From an uncultured Lachnospiraceae bacterium (GTDB taxonomy: Bacteria > Bacillota > Clostridia > Lachnospirales > Lachnospiraceae): 64,000 nucleotides of DNA. The position numbers were made by a program, and so were the translations under genes. The notes under the pieces were generated by a model, which was given only the letters and a program-made list of their open reading frames with translations, did no database searches and was not told where the DNA came from. The DNA is taken from the NCBI GenBank assembly GCA_910583835.1, contig CAJTYM010000004.1:1-64000 (forward strand), read 5' to 3'. This document shows, one piece after another, positions 1-8,103 of the stretch. How positions within the stretch are numbered: position 1 is the first letter of the stretch; the number at the start of each line of letters is the position of its first letter.

Positions 1-237
1 TTTCTCTCCTCGAAAATCGCAATTTCCTATTATAGAACAAAGTGGGCAAGCCCACTTCAAATCCCCTACCCCTCAATCCCCTAGGGATTGCACACTTTGA
101 CGCGCCGAGCACAATTGCGAAGCAATATTTACCTCTTGTGCGAGTGCGCATCCTGCCCGGAGGGCTTTTATCTTATAGGAAAGTCCGTATTTTCACACGT
201 TAATGCAACAAGGTCTTTCCTATTAAGACAAGGAACA
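1..237. other. non-coding spacer with several short hairpins
   Basis: I see no convincing gene here. The stretch holds several inverted repeats: GTGGGCAAGCCCAC near 42-55, ATTGCGAAGCAAT near 114-126, GCACAA pairing with TTGTGC near 109-145, and ATAGGAAAG near 175-183 pairing with CTTTCCTAT near 212-220. The density of hairpins resembles the spacer before yajC and suggests a palindromic repeat element or a structured transcript end. Its function is unknown. Confidence 0.4.
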
Positions 238-280
238 GAAAATCAGACTCTTCAAACTCATTTGAAAAAGTCTGATTTTC
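238..280 (-). terminator. hairpin terminator downstream of serA
   Basis: The arms at 238-249 and 269-280 (GAAAATCAGACT and its complement) are a perfect 12-bp inverted repeat. Inner TTCAAA/TTTGAA pairs extend the stem towards the loop. It lies about 15 bp beyond the serA stop, and the lower stem ends in a T run on the minus strand, so it should end the serC-serA transcript. A closely similar hairpin with the same inner stem lies at 41821-41871. Confidence 0.7.
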
Positions 281-294
281 TATGTCCAGGATAA

Positions 295-1458
295 TTATTT
301 AATCACTCTCACCTTCAAAACACCTTCAATCCCCTTCAGCTGCTCTATCGCTGCCTCTGTAACCGGAGAATCGATATCTAACAGGGAATACGCATAATCC
401 CCACGGCTCTTGTTCGTCATGTCGGAAATATTGATATTATTATTCCCCATAACTGCAGTATATTTTCCAATAAGCCCTTTTACGTTTTTATGGAGCACTG
501 CCACACGGCCTGCAGCAGAGCAGACACCCATATCGCAGTTTGGATAATTCACAGAATTGTGGATATTTCCGTTTTCCAGATAATCCATGACCTCACGGAC
601 TGCCATCTGTGCGCAATTATCCTCTGACTCCTCCGTGGAGGCTCCCAGATGCGGGATTACAATACAGCCCTCCTGTCCGGCTGTGGTGCTGTTGGCAAAA
701 TCGGAGACATATTTCTTGACTTTTCCTTCCTTAATAGCCGCAATCACTGCTTCTTCGTCCGCCAGAAGGTCCCTTGCAAAATTCAGGATGACAACGCCCT
801 CCTTCATCAGTGACAGGGCATCCTTGTTAATCATCTTCTTGGTATCCTCCAGCAGCGGCACATGGATGGTGATGTAATCGCATTCCCGGTAGATATCCTC
901 CACATTGCTGATATGCTTTACAAACCTCGACAGGCTCCACGCTGCATTAACGGAAATAAAGGGGTCATAACCATAAACATCCATGCCCAGCTTGGTCGCT
1001 GCATTAGCCACCTTAACGCCGATTGCCCCAAGGCCGATAACGCCTAGCTTCTTACCGGCAATCTCACAGCCTGCAAATGCTTTCTTCGCTTTCTCTGCGT
1101 CCTTGCCGACATTTTCATTGTCTTTATTCTCCATTACCCAATTAATGCCGCCGATAATATCACGGGAAGCTAACAGCATTCCTGCAAACACCAGCTCCTT
1201 GACGCCGTTGGCGTTGGCGCCCGGCGTATTGAACACGACAATTCCCTGGTCTGCACATTTATCCAGGGGAATATTGTTGACTCCGGCTCCTGCCCTGGCA
1301 ACCGCCTCAAGGCCCTCCGGCAAATCCAGGTCGTGCATAGCCGCACTCCTCACAAGTACCGCCTGTGCATCTTTCATATCGTCAGCCTTGGCATAATCCT
1401 CACGAAACAAATCTAATCCCACATTGGCAATAGGATTTAAGCAATGATATTTAAACAT
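295..1458 (-). CDS. serA: D-3-phosphoglycerate dehydrogenase
   Basis: SerA oxidises 3-phosphoglycerate to 3-phosphohydroxypyruvate with NAD, the first step of serine synthesis in the cytosol. The protein has about 387 residues. It shows the D-2-hydroxyacid dehydrogenase fold with a Rossmann motif (GVIGLGAIGVKVA), a conserved arginine region (NFARD) and the catalytic histidine in the PHLGAST segment. A short C-terminal ACT domain (GDYAYSLLDID) is the usual site of serine feedback. The start is the ATG at 1458, two bases past the serC stop. The GAGGAG ribosome site lies inside the end of serC, and a possible start 18 bases further upstream has no such site. The gene is translationally coupled to serC, and a strong hairpin follows it. 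Confidence 0.96.
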   Translation of the reverse strand: MFKYHCLNPIANVGLDLFREDYAKADDMKDAQAVLVRSAAMHDLDLPEGLEAVARAGAGVNNIPLDKCADQGIVVFNTPGANANGVKELVFAGMLLASRDIIGGINWVMENKDNENVGKDAEKAKKAFAGCEIAGKKLGVIGLGAIGVKVANAATKLGMDVYGYDPFISVNAAWSLSRFVKHISNVEDIYRECDYITIHVPLLEDTKKMINKDALSLMKEGVVILNFARDLLADEEAVIAAIKEGKVKKYVSDFANSTTAGQEGCIVIPHLGASTEESEDNCAQMAVREVMDYLENGNIHNSVNYPNCDMGVCSAAGRVAVLHKNVKGLIGKYTAVMGNNNINISDMTNKSRGDYAYSLLDIDSPVTEAAIEQLKGIEGVLKVRVIK

Positions 1459-1459
1459 T

Positions 1460-2539
1460 TTAATTCTCCTCTTCAAACTTTTTCATAAATGCTACTAATT
1501 TCTCAACGCCCTCCTTAGGCATTGCATTGTATATGCTGGCACGCATACCGCCTACGGTCCTGTGCCCTTTGAGATTCACAAAACCTGCTGCCTCTGCCTC
1601 CTTGACAAACTTCGCATCCAGTTCTTTGTCACCGGTTACAAAGGGTACGTTCATCAGGGAACGGTCCTCCTTCCTTACGGTTCCCTTGAACATCTTGCTC
1701 CCATCCAGGAAATCATACAGGATTTTCGCTTTCTCTTCATTGCGCTCTTTCATGGCGCTTAATCCGCCCATCTTCTTAAGCCATTTGAACACCTTGCCGC
1801 AGATATAGATGCCGTAAGCGGGCGGTGTATTGTAGAGGGAATCTGCGTCTGCATGTGTCTTGTATTTGAGCATGGTCGGGGTTCCCGGCAAGGTATCTTC
1901 CGTAATCAGGTCTTCCCGGATAATCACAATCACCACGCCTGCCGGTCCGATATTCTTCTGAACGCCGCCATAGATGATGCCGTACTTCGATACATCTACC
2001 GGCTCAGACAGGAAGCAGGAGGATACGTCTGCTACCAGCGTATGCCCTTTCGTGTTGGGGAGTGTCTTATATTTCGTACCGTAAATCGTATTATTCTCGC
2101 AAATATACACATAATCTGCATCTTCCGGGATATCCAAATCGGAGCAGTCCGGGATATAGGAAAACGTCTCATCCTCGGAAGATGCCACCTTTACTGCTTC
2201 CCCATAATTCTGTGCTTCCTGAAATGCCTTTTTCGCCCACTGCCCGGTAACGATGTAAGCTGCTTTCTTATTCTTCATCAGGTTCATGGGGATCATGGCA
2301 AACTGCTGGGAAGCGCCGCCCTGCAGAAACAGCACCTTGTAATTGTCAGGAATGTCCATCAGTTCCCTGAGGTCTGCCTCCGCTTCCTTGATAATCCCAT
2401 CATACACTTTGGAGCGGTGGCTCATCTCCATAACAGACATGCCGCTGCCCTTATAATCCATCATTTCCTCTGCTGCTTCACGCAAAACTTCCTCCGGCAG
2501 GACAGCTGGCCCCGCGGAAAAATTATAAACTCTGCTCAT
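1460..2539 (-). CDS. serC: phosphoserine aminotransferase
   Basis: SerC is a PLP enzyme that converts 3-phosphohydroxypyruvate and glutamate to O-phosphoserine, the second step of serine synthesis. At 359 residues it has the normal family length. It opens with the family signature YNFSAGPAVLPEEVL and carries a GGASQQF segment. The PLP lysine lies in the YGGVQKNIGPAG motif. A strong AGAGGAGG site precedes the ATG. It heads a two-gene operon with serA. A possible promoter (TTGTCG, 16 bp, TATAGA) lies at about 2560-2590, but this is only a weak match. No phosphoserine phosphatase gene is present in the window. Confidence 0.96.
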   Translation of the reverse strand: MSRVYNFSAGPAVLPEEVLREAAEEMMDYKGSGMSVMEMSHRSKVYDGIIKEAEADLRELMDIPDNYKVLFLQGGASQQFAMIPMNLMKNKKAAYIVTGQWAKKAFQEAQNYGEAVKVASSEDETFSYIPDCSDLDIPEDADYVYICENNTIYGTKYKTLPNTKGHTLVADVSSCFLSEPVDVSKYGIIYGGVQKNIGPAGVVIVIIREDLITEDTLPGTPTMLKYKTHADADSLYNTPPAYGIYICGKVFKWLKKMGGLSAMKERNEEKAKILYDFLDGSKMFKGTVRKEDRSLMNVPFVTGDKELDAKFVKEAEAAGFVNLKGHRTVGGMRASIYNAMPKEGVEKLVAFMKKFEEEN

Positions 2540-2635
2540 ATGTTTCCTCCTCTTACTGCTATGTTATCAGTTTCTATAATTTATATAATATGAACGACAA
2601 AATATTTTATATTTGGCGTTCACTGCGCCGATTTT

Positions 2636-4312
2636 TTACTTCTTCATATCTCCCTCGTCAAAGGCTTCGTCTATGGCGCTGCCCGGCGCAACCATCGGCC
2701 ACACCTTGTCATCGCTGTCAATGATACAGTCAATCAGTACCGGCATATCGCTGCCAAGCGCCTCTGCAAAAGCTTTGGCAAACTCCTCACGTGTCCTGGC
2801 ACGGTAAGCAGTCGCCCCCATTGCCTCCGCCAGCTTCACAAAATCAACACTGTCATTCAACACTGTCGCAGAATAATGCTGTTCATAAAACAAGGTCTGC
2901 CACTGCCGCACCATACCCAGCACATGGTTATTGACCACCACCTGGATTAATGGCAGTTTCTGGCGCACTGCTGTGGCAATTTCATTCATATTCATACGGA
3001 AACAGCCATCACCGGCAATGTTAACTACCTGTTTGTCTGGTCTTGCCATCTGTGCCCCGATAGCCGCACCAAGACCGTAACCCATCGTTCCCAGGCCACC
3101 GGAGGAAATCAAGGTACGCGGCTGCTTATATTTATAAAACTGCGCCGCCCACATCTGGTGCTGTCCGACTTCTGTCACCATGATGGCATCGCCCTTCGTC
3201 TGCTGATAGATTTCTTCTATAATGTAGGGACCGCTGAGCCCATCATCGGAATATCTCAAAGGATATTTCTCCTTATATCCCATAATCTTATCAATCCATT
3301 CCTGATGGTCCATCTGTTCCAGTTCCTGATTCAGCCGCGCCAGAATTTCCTTGATGTCACCGATAATATGGGCATCGGTAATAATATTTTTATTGATTTC
3401 TGCCGGGTCGATATCAAACTGCAGTATCTTGGCATTCTTGGCAAATTTCCTGGCATTTCCCGTGACACGGTCGCTGAAGCGCACGCCCACGGCTATCAGA
3501 AGGTCGCATTCACTGACGCCATAATTGGCTGCCTTGGTGCCATGCATCCCCAGCATTCCGGTATAAAGCCTGTGGTTGCCGTCAAAAGCGCCTTTTCCCA
3601 TCAGGGAATCCGTGACCGGAAGCTGTACTTTTTCCACAAATTCCAAAAGTTCCTGGCTTGCGCCTGAGATTACTGCCCCGCCGCCCACAAACAGGTAGGG
3701 CTTCCTGGACTTGCGTATCATCTTCACGGCGCGCGCTATGGCTTCCTCGGTAATATCTTTGGCATACCGTTCCTGCGCTTCTATCTGCACAGGTTTAAAT
3801 TCTGTCTTATTTGACGTAACGTCCTTGGGGATATCTACAAGCACCGGACCCGGCCTGCCTTTGCTGGCAATGCGGAATGCACGGCGGATGGTCTCGGCAA
3901 GCTTCGTAACATCCTTTACAATAAAGTTATGTTTTGTAATCGGTGTGGTGATTCCTGCAATATCAATTTCCTGAAAACTATCCTTTCCCAACAGGGAAAC
4001 TCCTACGTTGCAGGTCAGCGCTACCATGGGAACAGAATCCATATAGGCAGTGGCAATCCCGGTCACCAAATTGGTCGCCCCCGGACCGGAGGTAGCAAAA
4101 CAGACGCCTACTTTGCCAGTTGCCCTGGCATAACCATCGGCTGCATGGCTCGCCCCCTGCTCATGGGAAGTCAGCACATGCTTAATCTCATGGCTATGCT
4201 TATATAATTCATCATATACATTTAAAATGGCTCCTCCTGGATAACCAAAGACAGTATCCACACCTTGCTCTTTCAGACACTCAATAACAATCTGTGCTCC
4301 TGTCAGCTGCAT
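2636..4312 (-). CDS. ilvB: acetolactate synthase, large (catalytic) subunit
   Basis: This thiamine-diphosphate enzyme condenses two pyruvates (or pyruvate with 2-ketobutyrate), the first common step of valine, leucine and isoleucine synthesis. Its 558 residues fit the family. Glu51 in the SHEQGA motif is the expected cofactor-activating glutamate. The C-terminal GDG...N metal/ThDP motif is present (GDGCFRMNMNEI followed by VNNHVLGMV). An AAGGAGG site precedes the ATG. It follows leuB by about 70 bp, so the two are probably co-transcribed. No small regulatory subunit (ilvN) is next to it, which is unusual for an anabolic synthase. The subunit may be encoded elsewhere. Confidence 0.95.
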   Translation of the reverse strand: MQLTGAQIVIECLKEQGVDTVFGYPGGAILNVYDELYKHSHEIKHVLTSHEQGASHAADGYARATGKVGVCFATSGPGATNLVTGIATAYMDSVPMVALTCNVGVSLLGKDSFQEIDIAGITTPITKHNFIVKDVTKLAETIRRAFRIASKGRPGPVLVDIPKDVTSNKTEFKPVQIEAQERYAKDITEEAIARAVKMIRKSRKPYLFVGGGAVISGASQELLEFVEKVQLPVTDSLMGKGAFDGNHRLYTGMLGMHGTKAANYGVSECDLLIAVGVRFSDRVTGNARKFAKNAKILQFDIDPAEINKNIITDAHIIGDIKEILARLNQELEQMDHQEWIDKIMGYKEKYPLRYSDDGLSGPYIIEEIYQQTKGDAIMVTEVGQHQMWAAQFYKYKQPRTLISSGGLGTMGYGLGAAIGAQMARPDKQVVNIAGDGCFRMNMNEIATAVRQKLPLIQVVVNNHVLGMVRQWQTLFYEQHYSATVLNDSVDFVKLAEAMGATAYRARTREEFAKAFAEALGSDMPVLIDCIIDSDDKVWPMVAPGSAIDEAFDEGDMKK

Positions 4313-4345
4313 ATCTTATGTTCCTCCTTAAATTAATATACTTCG

Positions 4346-4366
4346 TCAAATACCGCTAAAGGACAT
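4346..4366 (-). other. possible six-codon mini-ORF between leuB and ilvB
   Basis: Directly after the leuB stop there is an excellent ribosome site (AAGGAGG) five bases before an ATG. The ATG opens a six-codon frame (MSFSGI) ending in TGA about 30 bp before the ilvB start. It may be a translated coupler between leuB and ilvB or the remains of a decayed gene. It has no runs of Leu, Val or Ile codons, so it does not look like a classical attenuator peptide. The ribosome site is directly visible; translation is inferred. Confidence 0.25.
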
Positions 4367-4382
4367 ATGATTCCTCCTTGGG

Positions 4383-5483
4383 TCATATTCTGTCTGCAAT
4401 CAAATCACCCATTTCGGCAGTTCCTACCTGGGTAACGGAATTTTTCTCTGCTTCCTCCTGAGGCATAATATCTATTGTACGGTAATTATCCTTCAATACC
4501 TGCCTGACTGCCGCTTCCACAGCATCTGCCTCGCGGTCCAGGTCAAAAGAGTAGCGGAGCATCATGGCTGCGCTCAGAATCGTGGCAATGGGATTGGCAA
4601 TGCCTTTGCCTGCAATATCCGGCGCAGAACCGCCGCTTGGCTCATAGAGGCCAAACTTGGTATCGTTGAGGCTTGCCGATGATAACATACCGATGGAGCC
4701 TGTGACCATGCTCGCCTCATCTGATAATATATCACCAAACATATTCTCTGTCAAAATCACATCAAACTGCCCCGGGTCTTTCACAAGCTGCATGGCACAA
4801 TTGTCTACCAGCATATGCTCCAAAGCAACTTCCGGGTAATCCTTTGCCACCTCTTCCACTATCTTACGCCAAAGCCTTGAGGAGTCCAGCACATTTGCCT
4901 TATCCACGCTTGTCACTTTCTTTCTGCGCTTCATCGCGATATCGAAGCCGCGCTTGGCAATTCTCCTAATCTCCTGCTCATTATAGGTAAGCGTATCCAC
5001 TGCCGTCATCACGCCGTCCCGCTCTTCTGTCACCCGGTCGCCGAAATACAGCCCACCGGTCAGTTCACGCATAATCATCATATCAAAACCATCCCCGATG
5101 ATATCGTCCCGCAGTGGACATGCTGCGCGAAGTTCCCCATAAAGGTACGCCGGCCGCAAGTTGGCAAATAAATTTAATGACTTGCGCAGTTTTAAAAGCC
5201 CTGCCTCCGGACGCAGGTTTGCCGGGAGCTTATACCAGGGGGACGTGCTTGTATTGCCCCCAATGGAGCCCATCAGTACGGCATCTGCCGCTTTCGCCTG
5301 TGCAATCGCCTCATCCGTCAGCGGCACTCCTGTGGCATCAATGGACACGCCGCCCATCAATATCTCATCGTAGGAAAAGGAATGTCCGAAAACCTCTCCC
5401 ACTTTATTTAATACTTTCTTCGCTTCCCTCACAATTTCCGGTCCAATCCCATCGCCGGAAATAACTCCAACATGATAATTCAT
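4383..5483 (-). CDS. leuB: 3-isopropylmalate dehydrogenase
   Basis: LeuB oxidatively decarboxylates 3-isopropylmalate to 2-oxoisocaproate with NAD, the third step of leucine synthesis. The 366-residue protein has the normal length. It carries the N-terminal GDGIGPEI motif, the substrate arginines in LRKSLNLFANLRPA, the metal-site aspartates in the region reading MFGDILSDEASM, and the NAD-binding segment EPSGGSAPDIAGKG. An AGGAAAG-type site precedes the ATG. It is upstream of ilvB in the same direction. The leuA, leuC and leuD genes are not in the window. Confidence 0.96.
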   Translation of the reverse strand: MNYHVGVISGDGIGPEIVREAKKVLNKVGEVFGHSFSYDEILMGGVSIDATGVPLTDEAIAQAKAADAVLMGSIGGNTSTSPWYKLPANLRPEAGLLKLRKSLNLFANLRPAYLYGELRAACPLRDDIIGDGFDMMIMRELTGGLYFGDRVTEERDGVMTAVDTLTYNEQEIRRIAKRGFDIAMKRRKKVTSVDKANVLDSSRLWRKIVEEVAKDYPEVALEHMLVDNCAMQLVKDPGQFDVILTENMFGDILSDEASMVTGSIGMLSSASLNDTKFGLYEPSGGSAPDIAGKGIANPIATILSAAMMLRYSFDLDREADAVEAAVRQVLKDNYRTIDIMPQEEAEKNSVTQVGTAEMGDLIADRI

Positions 5484-5499
5484 AACTTTCCTCCTTTAA

Positions 5500-5705
5500 A
5501 AAACCCGCGCGCGAGAGCTGCTCATATCATAGGGCATTTTATCCTATTCTTCCAGCTGCGTGGGATAAGATTCTGAGTTTCGCCTGCGAAACTCTCGCGC
5601 GCGAGCGGTCTGCTTTGCAGTATTTTCTTCTCCGCGAGCTGCGCATATAACGGGGCATTTTATCCCATGACAATGGGATAAAATGCCCCGCAACAAGTTG
5701 CGGAG
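5500..5705. repeat. palindrome-rich repeat region between yajC and leuB
   Basis: About 200 non-coding bases packed with symmetrical units. A near-perfect hairpin around 5657-5694 has arms GGGGCATTTTATCCCAT and its complement around a GACA loop. A degenerate copy of the same left arm occurs near 5533, and each copy is preceded by a related GAGCTGC(T/G)CATAT sequence, so the unit is directly repeated. Between them lie GAGTTTCGCC/GCGAAACTC, the palindrome CTCGCGCGCGAG and CTGCTTTGCAG. This resembles a composite of intergenic palindromic elements. The strong hairpin could also act as the yajC terminator. Confidence 0.6.
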
Positions 5706-5710
5706 CACTC

Positions 5711-6031
5711 TTACTTACTATCCTTCTCCACCGCATCTTCTGGCTTCTCCACCATGGCAATGGCTGATTTCTGCATAGGGATACGGCAGTTCTTATTGCT
5801 TCCGAACTCTACAATTATCGTATCTTCTGTAATATCAATGACTGTCCCATAGAATCCACTCGTGGTCAAAATCGTATCACCCACCGCAAGGTCGGAGAGC
5901 ATGGCATTCTTCCTCTTGGTCTCTTTCTGCTGTGGACGAATCATCATAAAATAAAGCGCTACCAACATTACTACAATCCAGATAAGTGAAAATCCAGACA
6001 TACTTCCAGCTTCTGCTGCTAAAATAGACAT
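5711..6031 (-). CDS. yajC: preprotein translocase subunit YajC
   Basis: YajC is a small inner-membrane accessory protein of the SecDF-YajC complex. This 106-residue protein has a single N-terminal membrane segment (FSLIWIVVMLVALYFMMI) followed by the family hallmark RPQQKETKRK. A soluble domain follows (GDTILTTSGFYGTVIDI), and the tail is charged. The start at 6031 is chosen because GCAGGAGGAAG lies directly before it; a longer frame upstream lacks a site. The common order tgt-yajC is kept, but no secD or secF is next to it. Confidence 0.93.
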   Translation of the reverse strand: MSILAAEAGSMSGFSLIWIVVMLVALYFMMIRPQQKETKRKNAMLSDLAVGDTILTTSGFYGTVIDITEDTIIVEFGSNKNCRIPMQKSAIAMVEKPEDAVEKDSK

Positions 6032-6159
6032 ATTTCTTCCTCCTGCTTCTTCTCGCATTCCTATTACTCTCATATTCCCACGTAAAATTACGCGCTTATA
6101 CTATTTTACACAAAATGACACGAGAGGGCAAGCCCTTTCCTGCATTTTATGAAAAATTC

Positions 6160-6218
6160 AGGAACAGTTCAGCCAGATGAAAGAAATCGAGACAAATCAT
6201 GCTCGCGCTGAACTGTTG
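6160..6218 (-). terminator. inverted repeat downstream of tgt
   Basis: AACAGTTCAGC near 6163-6173 is complementary to GCTGAACTGTT near 6207-6217. The loop is long (about 33 bases). On the minus strand the stem is followed by CCTGAATTTTTC. It lies 18 bp past the tgt stop and probably ends that transcript, although the long loop makes it a weak terminator candidate. Confidence 0.45.
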
Positions 6219-6235
6219 CTCCTTATAACACTCAC

Positions 6236-7360
6236 TTACCCTTTCATCCGATACAGCTTTTCCTCCTTATAAGCGCGGAATCTTCCCGCATCCAATGCTT
6301 CCCTGATTTCCTCCATCATCGTATTATAGAAATACAGGTTATGGAGCACGCAAAGGCGCATCCCCAGCATCTCCTTGGCTTTGAGGAGATGGCGGATGTA
6401 TGCCCTGCTGTAATGCCGGCAAGCCGGGCACTGGCAGCTTTCTTCAATCGGCTTATCATCCATCTCAAATTTCTGGTTGAAGAGGTTCAGCTTTCCAAAA
6501 TTGGTATACACATGGCCGTGCCGTCCGTTACGGCTGGGATATACGCAGTCAAAAAAATCTACGCCGCGCTCCACGCCCTCCAAAATATTTGCCGGGGTCC
6601 CTACCCCCATCAGGTACGTGGGCTTATCTGCTGGCAGATGCGGAACCGTCACATCTAAAATATGATACATCTCCTCGTGGCTCTCCCCCACGGCAAGCCC
6701 CCCGATAGCGTATCCGTCCAAGCCAAGTTCTGAAATTGCCTTGGCATGGTCAATTCGGATATCATCAAAAATAGCTCCCTGGTTGATGCCAAAAAGCAGC
6801 TGCTGTCTATTGATAGTTGTCTCCAGCCCATTCAGCCGCTTCATTTCCAGTTGACAGCGCCTCAGCCATCTGGTCGTGCGCGCCACGGAATCCTCCACAT
6901 AGGAACGCTCTGCCACGCTGGAAGGGCACTCATCAAACGCCATGGCAATCGTGGAAGCAAGGTTGGACTGAATCTGCATACTCTCCTCAGGTCCCATGAA
7001 AATTTTCTTGCCATCAATGTGGGAATGGAAATATACGCCCTCCTCTTTAATCTTACGCAGGCCGGCTAAGGAAAACACCTGAAAACCGCCGGAATCTGTA
7101 AGGATGGGTTTGTCCCACACCATAAATTTGTGAAGACCTCCCAGTTTTTTCACCACCTCATCGCCCGGGCGAACATGAAGATGGTAGGTGTTGGAAAGCT
7201 GGACCTGCGTCTTAATCTCCTGCAAATCCTGCGTGGACACGGCACCCTTGATTGCCGCCACAGTTCCCACGTTCATGAATACCGGGGTCTGGATTGTGCC
7301 ATGCACCGTATGGAATTCCCCCCGTTTCGCCCGACCTTCCTGCTTTATCAATCTATACAT
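6236..7360 (-). CDS. tgt: tRNA-guanine transglycosylase (queuine/preQ1)
   Basis: Tgt exchanges guanine-34 of GU(N) anticodon tRNAs for the queuosine precursor preQ1. The 374-residue protein has the catalytic region TDSGGFQVFSL, the nucleophile aspartate region DFFDCVYPSRNGRHG and a C-terminal zinc site with C-x-C-x2-C (CQCPAC) plus a downstream histidine (LHNLYFYN). A GAAAGGAAAAC site precedes the ATG. It lies upstream of yajC in the same direction, a common arrangement. Confidence 0.97.
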   Translation of the reverse strand: MYRLIKQEGRAKRGEFHTVHGTIQTPVFMNVGTVAAIKGAVSTQDLQEIKTQVQLSNTYHLHVRPGDEVVKKLGGLHKFMVWDKPILTDSGGFQVFSLAGLRKIKEEGVYFHSHIDGKKIFMGPEESMQIQSNLASTIAMAFDECPSSVAERSYVEDSVARTTRWLRRCQLEMKRLNGLETTINRQQLLFGINQGAIFDDIRIDHAKAISELGLDGYAIGGLAVGESHEEMYHILDVTVPHLPADKPTYLMGVGTPANILEGVERGVDFFDCVYPSRNGRHGHVYTNFGKLNLFNQKFEMDDKPIEESCQCPACRHYSRAYIRHLLKAKEMLGMRLCVLHNLYFYNTMMEEIREALDAGRFRAYKEEKLYRMKG

Positions 7361-7433
7361 AAAGTTTTCCTTTCTGATGCCTTACTGTTTTACAACGAAA
7401 CAAAGTATAACAGATTTATTTTTCTTTCTCAAG

Positions 7434-7472
7434 CATAAAAGAATTCCGGCAACCCCAAAATGTGCCGGAATC
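7434..7472 (-). terminator. terminator of the eight-gene dynamin/ATPase operon
   Basis: On the minus strand, GATTCCGGCA pairs with TGCCGGAATTC around an 11-base loop (7441-7471), and TTTTATG follows. It lies about 100 bp past the stop of the last gene of the cluster at 7574. It also separates the cluster from the tgt gene, which is read in the same direction. Confidence 0.65.
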
Positions 7473-7573
7473 CCTTATTCCATCGGTTTTTCCAATATTT
7501 TATGCCTAGCTCCTGCAGCAATAAGCAGTTTACATTCCCTCAAGCGCCGTAGCTCCTGCCTTTCATCCGCTTT

Positions 7574-8089
7574 TTAAAACAAACCTTCTATCCACGAATA
7601 AAATTGCGGCGAAAGGCATTTGTAATAGGCAAGCAATTCCTCCCCGATTACCTGTGCCTGTAATTCTTGATACTGCATGACTTTCTCTTTCTGTCTCTCA
7701 TCCAGCGCATCTGAAAATGCAAACTCCCGAATTTCCTCATATAATCTGGAAAACTTCACTTTCGCTTCTATTATTTCACGGTGAGTCCCTTCCATAGGGG
7801 CGCTGTAGTCAATCTCCTGCTCCAAAGGAACCTGCAGCCTTTCTGCAAAATCCCAGACGGAACAATGCGCAAACTGCATAAGCCCGCCTGTTTCAGAATC
7901 TATGTGCAGCCAGGCATAAGGACGCCCTTTCCTTGCATTTGGATGGTTGGAAAATACAAAATAACAATCTGCTTTCTTTCCGTTGTTCTGCCCTGCCACA
8001 GGATAGGATAAAGATTCCTGATCCAGCCGGACTGCCGCCAAATTATTGCCGCGAACAATGCCATTGATAATCTCTTCCAGCTTCTTCAT
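7574..8089 (-). CDS. hypothetical protein, last gene of the dynamin/ATPase cluster
   Basis: I do not recognise this 171-residue protein. It has no signal peptide or membrane segment. Its middle is rich in aromatic residues and histidines (HPNARKGRPYAWLHID, then MQFAHCSVWDF). The second half is predicted helical and charged (FSRLYEEIREFAF, LDERQKEKVMQYQEL). It starts at an ATG after a GGAGGGAT site, 14 bp past the stop of the peptidase gene, and is the last gene of the operon. Its position suggests it acts with the peptidase, perhaps as an inhibitor or chaperone; this is inference from context only. Confidence 0.8.
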   Translation of the reverse strand: MKKLEEIINGIVRGNNLAAVRLDQESLSYPVAGQNNGKKADCYFVFSNHPNARKGRPYAWLHIDSETGGLMQFAHCSVWDFAERLQVPLEQEIDYSAPMEGTHREIIEAKVKFSRLYEEIREFAFSDALDERQKEKVMQYQELQAQVIGEELLAYYKCLSPQFYSWIEGLF

Positions 8090-8103
8090 ACCTTATCCCT
8101 CCG

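Noticed and set aside
88..294. 68-codon open frame on the plus strand
   Set aside because: It runs through several hairpins and the serA terminator, has no ribosome site and no recognisable protein; similar frames arise by chance in repeat DNA.
1853..2593. 246-codon plus-strand frame opposite serC
   Set aside because: It is the complement of a well-supported gene, and the product has the Cys/His-rich look of antisense frames.
4313..4382. T-box or leucine attenuator before ilvB
   Set aside because: No T-box core, no leucine codon run and no antiterminator pair; the spacer is too short.
5539..5760. 73-codon frame on the minus strand
   Set aside because: It overlaps the end of yajC and the palindromic block in another frame and is rich in Arg/Lys; a shadow of repeat DNA.
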